Shown: in pieces, positions 7,248 through 14,429 of the stretch
How positions within the stretch are numbered: the first letter of the stretch is position 1
Layout of the letters: the number at the start of each line of letters is the position of its first letter
Source: Deltaproteobacteria bacterium
GTDB lineage: Bacteria > Desulfobacterota > DSM-4660 > Desulfatiglandales > HGW-15
Direction of reading: 5' to 3'
Length of the DNA: 14,429 nt
Assembly (NCBI GenBank): GCA_019308525.1
Contig: JAFDIC010000050.1
Coordinates: 1-14,429 of the forward strand
Notes under the pieces: generated by a model
What the model saw: the letters and a program-made list of their open reading frames with translations, nothing else
Database searches by the model: none
Told to the model about the DNA's origin: nothing
Position numbers and translations under genes: made by a program

Positions 7248-7716
7248 ATGGCGAAGCGCAGGGAGGCAAAGACAGGGAGACAGGTATACAGTGCTCCTCC
7301 CCTGATAGTTGCCCTATTCTACGGGCTCTTGATCGCGTGGAGCCTGATATGCTTCAGCCTCATAAATTCTGTCTTTCAAAGAACAGGGGTGGGATGCCGC
7401 TTTCCAGTTGTTTGTCATCGGGTTTCTCCTGGTGTTAGGATGGTACTTTTTTCTTGCGATATGCTACAGGCTGGAGCACGGAGAGAAAGGAGAGGTTCTC
7501 TTGATAAGCCCGAGGAGGACCATCAGGGCCAGGGCCGGGGATATCACCCTGGTGGAGGTCCCGGGGGTGGGAATCGGGCTCATCCGATTTCGCGTGGGCC
7601 GTGAAAGAGTTTACCTTTTCTGTAAGGTCAAGAATGAAACCTTGAAGAGGATTCTCTTGGCGCTCAAGGAGCTGAACCCGGATATGAAGTTCAAGAACTT
7701 GGTGGGAATTGTGTAG
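7248..7716 (+). pseudogene. Small two-helix membrane protein, split by a one-base frameshift
   Basis: The first frame starts at 7248 (MAKRREAKTGRQVYSAPPLI, then a hydrophobic helix to about SLINSVFQ) and then turns into low-quality sequence. The next frame takes over at once: EQGWDAAFQLFVIGFLLVLG, a second helix, then a soluble part (LLISPRRTIRARAGDITLVE, VYLFCKVKNETLKRILLALK) ending with TAG at 7714-7716. Removing one A from the CAAAG at 7377-7381 joins the frames as VFQ-EQGWD into a 155-residue protein. Two helices followed by a beta-rich tail recall bacterial PH-like membrane proteins, but this is a guess. It sits between dctM and the GlcD gene on the same strand. It may be a true pseudogene, a sequencing error or, less likely, a programmed frameshift. 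No strong ribosome binding site is visible. Confidence 0.7.
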
Positions 7717-7831
7717 AACCCTCGATTGGCGTTGTCAAAAGGCCCTTCTCGGGGCGATCCATTCGGGGAGAGGTGGCATCTTGCCATAACATGATACTGT
7801 TGGATGCAGTTCCCAAGGGAGGAACAGATTA

Positions 7832-9229
7832 ATGAACAGGCAAGACCTCGTAAAGAGGCTCGGCGAGATAGTCGGCCAGGAAAACGTCTTATCTTCTGAC
7901 ATGGACCTTGAACTATACAGTTATGACGCCTCCCTGGACCGGGCACGACCTGACGTAGTGGTCTTGCCGGCCTCCACGGAAGAAGTCTCAAAGATTATGG
8001 CCCTGGCTTACAAGGAAGAGATTCCCATACTGGGGCGTGGCTCAGGCACCAATCTTACGGGAGGCACGATTCCCGTAAAAGGGGGTATTGTTATTCACTT
8101 TTCACGTATGAACCGCATCCTGGAAGTGGATATTCCCAACCGCACGGTAACGGTGGAGCCCGGCATCATTACCCTTGATCTTCAAAACGAGGTGCTCAAG
8201 GGGGGGTTCGTGTATGCCCCGGACCCTGCCAGCCAGAAGGTGTCGACCATTGGTGGAAATTTCGGTGAGAATGCGGGAGGACCCCATTGTCTCAAGTACG
8301 GCACCACCACGAATCACGTGATCGGTGCCGAGATCGTACTATATGACGGGACTGTCATTGAGACGGGAGGAAAGTCACAGGACAACCCCGGTTATGACTT
8401 GCTGGGTCTCTTTGTAGGTAGCGAAGGGACCCTCGGGTTGGCCACCAAGATGACCCTCAAGTTGATCCGGGCCCCCGAAGCGGTCAAGACCATGCTCGCA
8501 ATATTTGAAACCATTGAAGACGGCGCCAACACGGTAAGTGAAATCATTGCAGAAGGAATAATTCCCGCAACCCTGGAGATGATGGACAACATTGTAATGA
8601 GGGCGGTCGAGCAGACCATCAAGGTTGGATACCCGCTGGACGCAGCGTGCGTACTGATCATAGAGTTGGACGGTATGCCGGACGGGATGGACAAAAAGGC
8701 TGACCTCATCATGGAGATTTGCAGGCGAAACAGGGTAAGGGAAGTCAATCTGGCCCGGGACGCAGCCGAACGGGATCTGCTATGGGCAGGCCGAAAAGGG
8801 GCCTTCGGATCCATAGGTCAGCTCATGCCCAGCTACCTGTGTTGTGACGGCACGGTGCCCAGGACGAAGCTACCGGAGGTGCTTGCCAGGGTCATGGAGG
8901 CGGGCAAGAAGTATGACCTTCCCATCGGAAACGTATTCCATGCAGGGGACGGGAACCTTCATCCCCTGATCATGTTCGACGAAAGGGACCCGGACCAGCT
9001 AGAGAGGGTCAAGAAACTGGGGACCGAGATCCTGAGAATATGTGCCGATGCAGGTGGCACCATCAGCGGTGAACATGGCGTCGGGCTGGAGAAGCTGAGG
9101 GAAACAAGGTTTATCTTCAGCGAACAGGATCTTGAGTTCGAGCGGAAGATAAAGAACGCCATTGACCCGGCAGGGATACTCAATCCAGGGAAAATGATTC
9201 CATCGCCAGGGGTGGCTGGCAAGCCCTGA
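7832..9229 (+). CDS. glcD: FAD-linked 2-hydroxyacid oxidase subunit GlcD-like (glycolate/D-lactate dehydrogenase)
   Basis: A 465-residue flavoprotein of the vanillyl-alcohol-oxidase type. It probably oxidises a 2-hydroxy acid such as glycolate or D-lactate to the 2-oxo acid at its FAD. FAD-binding features are GRGSGTNLTGG (68-78), TIGGNFGENAGGPHCLKYG (139-157) and VGSEGTLGL (195-203). The C-terminal domain has HAGDGNLHP (370-378), part of the metal and substrate site, SGEHGVG (412-418), and the closing NPGK (451-454). Length matches GlcD (about 460-500). Start: AAGGGAGG ends 9 bases before ATG. It is followed on the same strand by GlcE- and GlcF-like genes, which marks it as the catalytic subunit of a three-part membrane-linked oxidase. 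The exact substrate is not determined by sequence; D-lactate and glycolate enzymes share these motifs. Confidence 0.92.
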   Translation: MNRQDLVKRLGEIVGQENVLSSDMDLELYSYDASLDRARPDVVVLPASTEEVSKIMALAYKEEIPILGRGSGTNLTGGTIPVKGGIVIHFSRMNRILEVDIPNRTVTVEPGIITLDLQNEVLKGGFVYAPDPASQKVSTIGGNFGENAGGPHCLKYGTTTNHVIGAEIVLYDGTVIETGGKSQDNPGYDLLGLFVGSEGTLGLATKMTLKLIRAPEAVKTMLAIFETIEDGANTVSEIIAEGIIPATLEMMDNIVMRAVEQTIKVGYPLDAACVLIIELDGMPDGMDKKADLIMEICRRNRVREVNLARDAAERDLLWAGRKGAFGSIGQLMPSYLCCDGTVPRTKLPEVLARVMEAGKKYDLPIGNVFHAGDGNLHPLIMFDERDPDQLERVKKLGTEILRICADAGGTISGEHGVGLEKLRETRFIFSEQDLEFERKIKNAIDPAGILNPGKMIPSPGVAGKP

Positions 9230-9364
9230 TGCCTGTGGGGCCCAATGGAACCCCTGTGGCAGGGTATCCCGTTGCCTGGGGGGGCCGGATAGCAACCCAG
9301 CAGCCTGGCAGGTGCTTTGAACAGAGCAGTAACTCCTGCCAAAGATAGACAAAGGAGCGGATAG

Positions 9365-10804
9365 ATGTCAGATGTCCACAAGATGGCAGCCGATCTTGCC
9401 GGGATAGTCGGCGAGGCCCATGTCAAAACCGGTGAAGACCAGGTGTCCCAGTACTCTGTCGATCAGTCGGTGCCCTGGGGCGTTGTGTTCCCCAAGGATA
9501 TTCAACAGGTGTCGGATGTTGTAAGGTATGCGAACGAGAAGGGCCTGGCGATCGTACCCTGGGGCAGCGGATCAAAGATGGGCCAGGGGAACCCGCCTGA
9601 GAAGCTGGATATCGTAGTATCTATGGCCCGACTGAGCCACATGAAAGATGTGGACGTGTCCAACCTGACCATCACTGTGGAGGCAGGGGTAAAGCTGCTG
9701 GACATCCAGGCGAGGCTGGCAACGGAAGACGATCGCTGCTACTTACCCTTGCATGACCTGAGCGTTGAATCCGGGGAAATGATCTGTTCGGATCGCTCCC
9801 ACAGTGGTTGCTTCCTGCCCATAGATGCGCCGTTCGGCCGCCGGGCCACCATCGGAGGCATCATTGCGTGTAACTCCAGCGGGCCGAGAAGGCTCCTTTA
9901 CAATCTGCCCCGCGACCTCATCCTGGGCACCCGGTTTGTGGCGCCCAATGGAGACATAATCGGGACCGGCGGCAAGACGGTAAAAAATGTCTCAGGATAC
10001 GATATCAGCAAGTTGATGATCGGCTCGACCGGCACCCTGGGCATCCTCTGCGAAATGACATTGCGGGTACTGCCTCTTCCAGAGAGAATGGAGACATTGA
10101 TCTTTTCCTTTGGGAACTTTGCCGATGCCTCTACACTTTGCAGCCTCATATATGAGACGAACCTCCTGCCCGCGGCGGTGGAAATGATGAATGAGAGGGC
10201 CTTTGACTCCCTGAGCCTGGGTGATCTGGAGGGTTTCAAGCCAGGACCATACGTAGTTGCCGTGGCCCTCGAGGCATTTTCAGAGGCGGTTGAGCGGATG
10301 GAAAGGGAAACCAAGGAAATGGCAAAGCAGGCAAACCGGGTTGGGGAGGTTGTCGTCACAGGGGATCGGCATTCCCTGTTCTGGCTCGCGGTGAGTGAAA
10401 TGCTCCCTTCTCTTTCCAACAAGGCCGAAGGCCTGGTGTCAGCGCGGCTGAACTATCCCATATCCTGCTGGAAAGAGTTAATTCAATTCGCTGAAGCCAG
10501 CATGGCTGAAAAGGGCCTGGAAGGGGCTTTTCAGGTGCACACCGGGAGCGGTGTTTCCACGGTAAATATCCTGTTGAACGGTGATGGCTCACGGGAAAAG
10601 GCCGCAGGCGTACTCCAAGGGCTTCTCTCCCGGTGCAGGGAGGAGGGCGGAAACATGGTTCTTCTTCAGGCTCCCGCGGAGGTGAAGAGGCAAGTGCCGG
10701 TATGGGGACAGCCCGGTTCGGACCTGGTCCTCATGAAGCGTATAAAGAAAGCACTCGACCCGAAGGGTGTTATGAGTCCGGGGCGATTCATAGACGGAAT
10801 GTAG
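9365..10804 (+). CDS. glcE: FAD-binding oxidase subunit GlcE-like, extended form
   Basis: A 479-residue second flavoprotein subunit of the oxidase. FAD-domain motifs are PWGSGSKMG (65-73), ATIGGIIACNSSGPRRLLYN (161-180), LPRDLILGTRFVAPNGD (181-197), KNVSGYDISKLMIGSTGTLG (207-226), and the closing MSPGRF. NSSGPRR and KNVSGYD are typical of GlcE rather than GlcD. It is clearly longer than E. coli GlcE (about 350). Extra sequence includes a Cys-containing stretch at about 122-155 (CYLPLHDLSVESGEMICSDR and on) just before ATIGG, and a longer C-terminal domain. AAAGGAG lies 7 bases before the ATG. It sits between the GlcD- and GlcF-like genes. It could be a second dehydrogenase of the same superfamily with its own activity, but context favours a GlcE role. 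Confidence 0.85.
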   Translation: MSDVHKMAADLAGIVGEAHVKTGEDQVSQYSVDQSVPWGVVFPKDIQQVSDVVRYANEKGLAIVPWGSGSKMGQGNPPEKLDIVVSMARLSHMKDVDVSNLTITVEAGVKLLDIQARLATEDDRCYLPLHDLSVESGEMICSDRSHSGCFLPIDAPFGRRATIGGIIACNSSGPRRLLYNLPRDLILGTRFVAPNGDIIGTGGKTVKNVSGYDISKLMIGSTGTLGILCEMTLRVLPLPERMETLIFSFGNFADASTLCSLIYETNLLPAAVEMMNERAFDSLSLGDLEGFKPGPYVVAVALEAFSEAVERMERETKEMAKQANRVGEVVVTGDRHSLFWLAVSEMLPSLSNKAEGLVSARLNYPISCWKELIQFAEASMAEKGLEGAFQVHTGSGVSTVNILLNGDGSREKAAGVLQGLLSRCREEGGNMVLLQAPAEVKRQVPVWGQPGSDLVLMKRIKKALDPKGVMSPGRFIDGM

Positions 10805-10881
10805 ATATCAGCGTGTGCAACAGCGGGGAAACTACGGAGAATAGATAGCTGGGAGCATGGTAAAGGGAGAGGGATCCTAAG

Positions 10882-12027
10882 ATGAATATTACAAAGCTCA
10901 AGAAACTTTCTTACGATGAAGTAGTCAAGTGCAACAAGTGCGGATTTTGCTTGCCCAGTTGCCCTGTCTACCTGGTTGAGAAGAAGGAGCCCGCTTCGCC
11001 CAGGGGGAGGAACGCCATAACCCGGGCGGTTATCGAAGGCAGGCTGGAGATGAGCCATGATACGGAGAAGTCCATTTTTTCCTGCCTGGGTTGTGGTGCA
11101 TGCAAGCAGGTGTGCCTGTCTTCAGTGGAGACAAAGGAGTTGATATTCCGCGATCGGGAATGCCAGGTCGGCGAGGGGTTGTATCCCAAGATTGCGGATC
11201 GGGTCGCTGCCTTCCTGAGAGAAGAACACAACATCACCGATGACGACAACGAGGAACGGGGGGAGTGGCAGGACCTGATAAAAGACCTGCCGGAGCGGGC
11301 CTTTGAAAAGGCCCGTGCGGAAGTGATCTTCTTCGTGGGTTGCGTAGCCTCTTTTTTCCCCATGGCCCAGAGCATACCCGTGAACATGTCCCGCATAATG
11401 CAAGAGGCAGGGGTGGATTTCTCCATTCTTGGAGGGGAAGAATGGTGCTGCGGGTTTCCCCTCATTGGGGCGGGGATGCCTGCTGAGATGCGCGAGTTGA
11501 AAGAACACAACGTGGAGAAGGTGAAAGAGGTGGGAGCCAACACGGTCGTGTTCACCTGCCCTTCCTGCTACCACACCTGGAAGCACCTTTACGAAGTGAA
11601 CGATGTGAAACTCTATCACTCCAGCCAGTTCATCGATCAACTGATCAAAGAGGGCCGACTCAAGCTCAAGGAGAAAAACACTATCACGGTGACGTACCAT
11701 GATCCCTGTGACCTGGGCCGCAACACGGGAGTCTTTGATGAACCCAGGAACGTGCTTAAGGCCATCCCCGGCCTGACGCTCGTTGAATTGCCCCACAATC
11801 GTCAGCTTTCCATGTGTTGCGGTGGAGGGGGGAACGTGGAGATGGTCAACCCGGAACTCACCGCAGCGGTCGCCCAGATGAAGATCGATGAAATACAGTC
11901 CACGGGCGCGGACATGGTGGTATCCGCCTGCCAGCAGTGCCTGCGGACCATAGCCACCAGGGCGAGGAAGCAGAAAATTGCTCTCCCGGTAAAGGACCTC
12001 ACGGAACTGGTCGCCGAATCCCTGTAA
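10882..12027 (+). CDS. glcF: Iron-sulfur subunit GlcF-like (HdrD-type, two 4Fe-4S motifs and two CCG domains)
   Basis: A 381-residue electron-transfer subunit that probably takes electrons from the flavin subunits and passes them to quinone or another membrane carrier. The N-terminus has CxxCxxCxxxCP at C17, C20, C23, C27 (CNKCGFCLPSCP) and a second cluster at C68, C71, C74, C78 (CLGCGACKQVC), which lacks the usual Pro after the last Cys. Two cysteine-rich CCG domains follow: EEWCCGFPLIGAGM with TCPSCYHTW, and YHDPCDLGRNTG with SMCCGGGGNVEM and SACQQCLRT. This layout is shared by GlcF and HdrD. No membrane segment is visible, so it is likely peripheral. Start: GGGAGAGGG ends 8 bases before ATG. 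Last gene of the cluster; no clear terminator follows. Confidence 0.92.
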   Translation: MNITKLKKLSYDEVVKCNKCGFCLPSCPVYLVEKKEPASPRGRNAITRAVIEGRLEMSHDTEKSIFSCLGCGACKQVCLSSVETKELIFRDRECQVGEGLYPKIADRVAAFLREEHNITDDDNEERGEWQDLIKDLPERAFEKARAEVIFFVGCVASFFPMAQSIPVNMSRIMQEAGVDFSILGGEEWCCGFPLIGAGMPAEMRELKEHNVEKVKEVGANTVVFTCPSCYHTWKHLYEVNDVKLYHSSQFIDQLIKEGRLKLKEKNTITVTYHDPCDLGRNTGVFDEPRNVLKAIPGLTLVELPHNRQLSMCCGGGGNVEMVNPELTAAVAQMKIDEIQSTGADMVVSACQQCLRTIATRARKQKIALPVKDLTELVAESL

Positions 12028-12149
12028 TGGACTCCAATTATACACACGGTCATAAATAACTGCGCATGCTTGACCCAAACTCAGTGGGATCCACCATCCC
12101 CACACTACCCCTATGCGCAAGAATTTATGTCCCTATGTATAACTTGTAA
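12028..12149. other. Short spacer after the oxidase cluster
   Basis: About 120 AT-richer bases with no gene and no hairpin/T-run terminator. TGCGCAT near 12061 and ATGCGCA near 12113 form a distant inverted pair that is probably chance. This is the junction between the intact metabolic cluster and decayed DNA. Confidence 0.4.
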
Positions 12150-12614
12150 TTGCTGGAGACTTCGAACCTGGCGTCACACTGGGTTGAAGTTGATGCGACT
12201 ACCAGCAGGCTGCCCGGTTCATTTTCGGTGGCCCGCAAAACTTCCTCCTGCTCCAGAGCATATGCCGGTCGCTCGCCGGATGAACTTTTCCACTGGGCCG
12301 AGCGCGGAGCAGTCTTCGGGAGTTTCCTGGTCTCCGGACTCTACAAGAACTCCATGCACCGGGGCGAACAGCCGAGCCTCCACTTCTGGCGCACCGCCTC
12401 CGGCCACGAAGTGGATATCATTATCGAGCTGGGGCTAGGGCTGATTCTCGTGGAAACGAAGTCGGGCCAGACCATAGCCTCCGACTCCTTTGACGCCCTT
12501 ACCTGCTGGCGAGAGGTATCCGGCAATGAAACCGGCGCCTTCGCCTTCATCTACGTCGAGGACCGGTCATTCAATCGCTCCGGGGTGGGCGTGTATCCGT
12601 GGTTTGCTCTTTGA
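12150..12614 (+). pseudogene. C-terminal remnant of an AAA-family ATPase with DUF4143 domain
   Basis: From about 12270 the frame reads RSPDELFHWAERGAVFGSFL, then a region with HFWRTASGHEVDIIIELG, ILVETKSGQTIASDSFDAL, a WREVSG piece and a final GVGVYPW. This follows the C-terminal DUF4143 domain of widespread ATPases of unknown cellular role: an RGAxFESF-like helix, then YFWRDSxGHEVD, then the VExKSG nuclease-like motif. The whole N-terminal ATPase domain (Walker A and B) is absent, and the stretch at 12150-12269 matches only vaguely, so this is a leftover fragment. It ends about 100 bases before the convergent Fic gene. Confidence 0.75.
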
Positions 12615-12719
12615 TGTAGCCTCTTATGGGGACCACAGCCCTCCGTGTCGGGCAACATGGTGAAGGTCCGAAGGCTCAGTCGGGATCTGTTAAGATCCAT
12701 GAGAGCATTTGCGTGATTA

Positions 12720-14250
12720 TCAGACTTCCGGGGTATTGGTCCCATAAGAAGACCGAACGCCTTCCTCCATCCGGGTGACTTCTTCATCCGAAAGAAAGTC
12801 GAAATGATTGGCTCGCTTCCTCGCTGAAAGCCGGCCGTTGTTTTGGAGGCAGAACCTGATGAACAGGTCGATTTTACGATCGGGCATGTCCACGATCTCC
12901 TGGATAGCTTTCTTGGTTCGGTCATAGTTGGCCAGGAAAGCAAGCCCCCTGGCAAGTTCCGTGTCGATAGCCTGTTCGACGAAACGGAAAAGAGCCTCCG
13001 CCTGGGGGGTCATGTCAATATACCTGTACCAAAGGGCCGTGTCGTTGTCTACGATCATGCGGCCATTTTCATCAAGCGTATATTCCACAAAGGCCATGAG
13101 AGGACGAGAGAAGGCCTCAAAGGAGGCGTCATAGTCGGCAAGATTCCTCAGCATTGCCGCCGATACGGGGAACATGATCCCTTCGGGAGTAAAACCACGG
13201 CGAGCGAGGATATTGTGGATCAGAAAGCGATGGATCCGACCGTTGCCGTCCTCGAAGGGGTGTAGAAAAACAAATCCGTACGACACCACTGCGGCATGGA
13301 TAACGGCGGACACGCCGCTTTCATTCATGCGCTTGTTAGCGGCAATCAGGCCTTCCATCAGATCTGGCAGATCCTCGGGTTTCGGACAGACGAAGTGAAT
13401 CTTCTCCTTTTGCCAGGCAACCGTTTCACCGACGTAGTCTTGGCTCGTTCGATAATCTGCGTCGCGAAAGCGAGGATCGACTATGGGATTTTGCAAGTCG
13501 ATCAACCGATCTTTTTCACAGAAGTCCTGCATCTCCGCCAGGCGGAGCAAAGACACGAAGCGCTCGGTTCTCGTCGAGCTCGGCTTGATGTGCTCGATCT
13601 CAAAGGATTGATCTAGTCTCCTTGATGTAGAGATAACTCACGGCTCGTTTCAACAAGTCCAAGGGGTAACCGGAGACAACCTTCCTGCAACGTTCGGGGA
13701 GGTCGGCTTCTTCGGAATGTCTGAGGGTATCAGTACGGCGCACTATTGGACAAAAGCGACTTTCTCCCAGCAGGTTGTCGTTGATCCGCTGGCGGCGGAC
13801 GCGGCGGGCATGGGCCACGGTGTAATATCGCTCAGGGTCAAGCAGGTTGACATAGTTGCCCCGGTGCAAATCCTCGAGCAGAAGTCGTCTGCCCGTGAGA
13901 AACTCGTACAGAAACCATAGCCGTCGGGCGTACTTCCCTGTAGGCTTGGACTAGACATACTCCAGAACGTCTTTCTCTCCGAGTTTCTGAAACAGGCTAG
14001 CGAGGATGCCGAGGTTTATGCCGTCGTACTTGAGAGCGAATTCGAGGTGGTCCCCCAATGTATCACCGGGCCAGTACTTAGAAGGATAAATCTCCTCAAC
14101 CACGCCTTCTCTTGAGGTGACCCGGTGCATTCCTCCAGTCGCCACCAAAGAGGTGTGCCAGTTCGGTATAACATTGAGTTCGTACCGTTCAATGAGCGCA
14201 GCATATCCTGCTTTTCCCAGCGCACCATGATCCGGGGTGTTTTCGGCCAT
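12720..14250 (-). pseudogene. Fic-family protein (predicted AMP-transferase), disabled by a stop codon and a frameshift
   Basis: Read from 14250, the frame starts MAENTPDHGALGKAGYAALI and runs to LGEKDVLEYV, meets an in-frame TAG at 13951-13953, and continues in the same frame as SKPTGKYARRLWFLYEFLTG through GNYVNLLDPERYYTVAH to YLYIKETRS. Near 13609 one extra base shifts the frame: dropping it joins ETRS to SFEIEHIKPSSTRTERF and the Fic domain. The catalytic motif HPFEDGNGRIHR lies at 13262-13227 and is intact. With one base removed the gene is exactly 510 codons. Fic proteins usually transfer AMP to hydroxyl side chains of target proteins. The ETRSSFEIEH stretch may be an N-terminal inhibitory-type helix, but its final residues differ from the usual (S/T)xxxE(G/N). 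GGAG precedes the start by about 8 bases. Confidence 0.85.
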
Positions 14251-14336
14251 CTCATCCGCTCCAGCTATCGCTCAAGCACCGCATCCAAACTAAGTGAAAA
14301 TCAAGCTATCAGGTGGGAAATGGTTATCCTGGTGGA

Positions 14337-14364
14337 ATTATAATTACAATCTGGCAAATATCAA
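14337..14364 (-). promoter_or_regulatory. Sigma-70-like promoter upstream of the Fic gene
   Basis: On the minus strand TTGATA (14364-14359) is followed after 16 bases by a perfect TATAAT (14342-14337). Transcription would start near 14330 and leave an untranslated leader of about 80 bases before the Fic ATG at 14250. It is the best promoter match in the window. Confidence 0.6.
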
Positions 14365-14429
14365 GAAAAACAATTACGAGCAAGTGATTTTGTTATCACC
14401 TCGCGTGTAGCGAGAAAACTGTTGAACTA

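Noticed and set aside
7774..7786. TGGCA-TCT-TGCCA palindrome before the GlcD gene as a regulator site or sigma-54 promoter
   Set aside because: Spacing does not fit GG-N10-GC, and a single 5-bp palindrome is not enough evidence for an operator.
12050..12062. TCATAAATAACTG after glcF resembling the end of the RAYT element
   Set aside because: Too short and lacks the GGGACGT block; likely chance in AT-rich sequence.
11122..12120. Long open frame (332 codons) on the minus strand across the GlcF gene
   Set aside because: It is antisense to a well-supported iron-sulfur protein, His/Gly-rich without recognisable motifs, and is explained by codon bias of the real gene.
13951..13953. In-frame TAG in the Fic gene as a possible pyrrolysine or readthrough codon
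   Set aside because: The gene also carries a frameshift near 13609, and Fic proteins are not known to use pyrrolysine; simple gene decay explains both.
14400..14414. CTCGC/GCGAG hairpin near the right edge
   Set aside because: Only five base pairs and no T-run on either strand; too weak to call a terminator.

Overview
This window looks like a chromosomal segment of a Desulfobacterota (former Deltaproteobacteria)-type bacterium. That assignment is an inference. It rests on moderate-to-high GC, a parvulin/LysM-lipoprotein pair, a Tat-exported TRAP binding protein, a GlcD/GlcE/GlcF-type oxidase with an HdrD-like iron-sulfur subunit, and a RAYT-type transposase remnant. No rRNA or tRNA gene and no CRISPR array was seen.

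Left part (1-2020): after about 350 bases with no recognisable gene come two same-strand envelope genes. They are a periplasmic parvulin-type peptidyl-prolyl isomerase (352-1326) and a lipoprotein with a coiled coil and a C-terminal LysM domain (1418-2020). Positions 2011-2520 hold a decayed RAYT/IS200-like (Y1) transposase element with matching inverted ends. Its left end contains the stop codon of the lipoprotein gene. From about 2551 to 3360 there is no convincing gene, only several short inverted repeats and weak promoter-like signals.

Centre (3379-12027): one long co-oriented cluster encodes a TRAP transporter and a flavin/iron-sulfur 2-hydroxyacid oxidase. The order is a Tat-exported binding protein, a long perfect hairpin, a DctQ small permease with a TM2-like plus coiled-coil N-terminal extension, a DctM large permease, a small frameshifted two-helix membrane protein, and then GlcD-, GlcE- and GlcF-like subunits. 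The simplest reading is that the TRAP system imports a small 2-hydroxy or 2-oxo monocarboxylate (lactate or glycolate type). The GlcDEF-like complex would oxidise the hydroxy acid and pass electrons through FAD and Fe-S clusters to a membrane carrier. The substrate cannot be fixed from sequence alone.

Right part (12028-14429): this is decaying accessory DNA. It holds a C-terminal remnant of a DUF4143-type AAA ATPase and, convergent to it, a full-length but disabled Fic-family gene. The Fic gene has an in-frame TAG and a one-base frameshift but keeps an intact HPFxDGNGR motif and a good sigma-70-like promoter.

The most unusual items are the TM2/coiled-coil/DctQ fusion, the hairpin between binding-protein and permease genes, the one-base-broken membrane protein inside an otherwise intact operon, and the long GlcE variant. 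I did not see a clearly new defence or mobile system.
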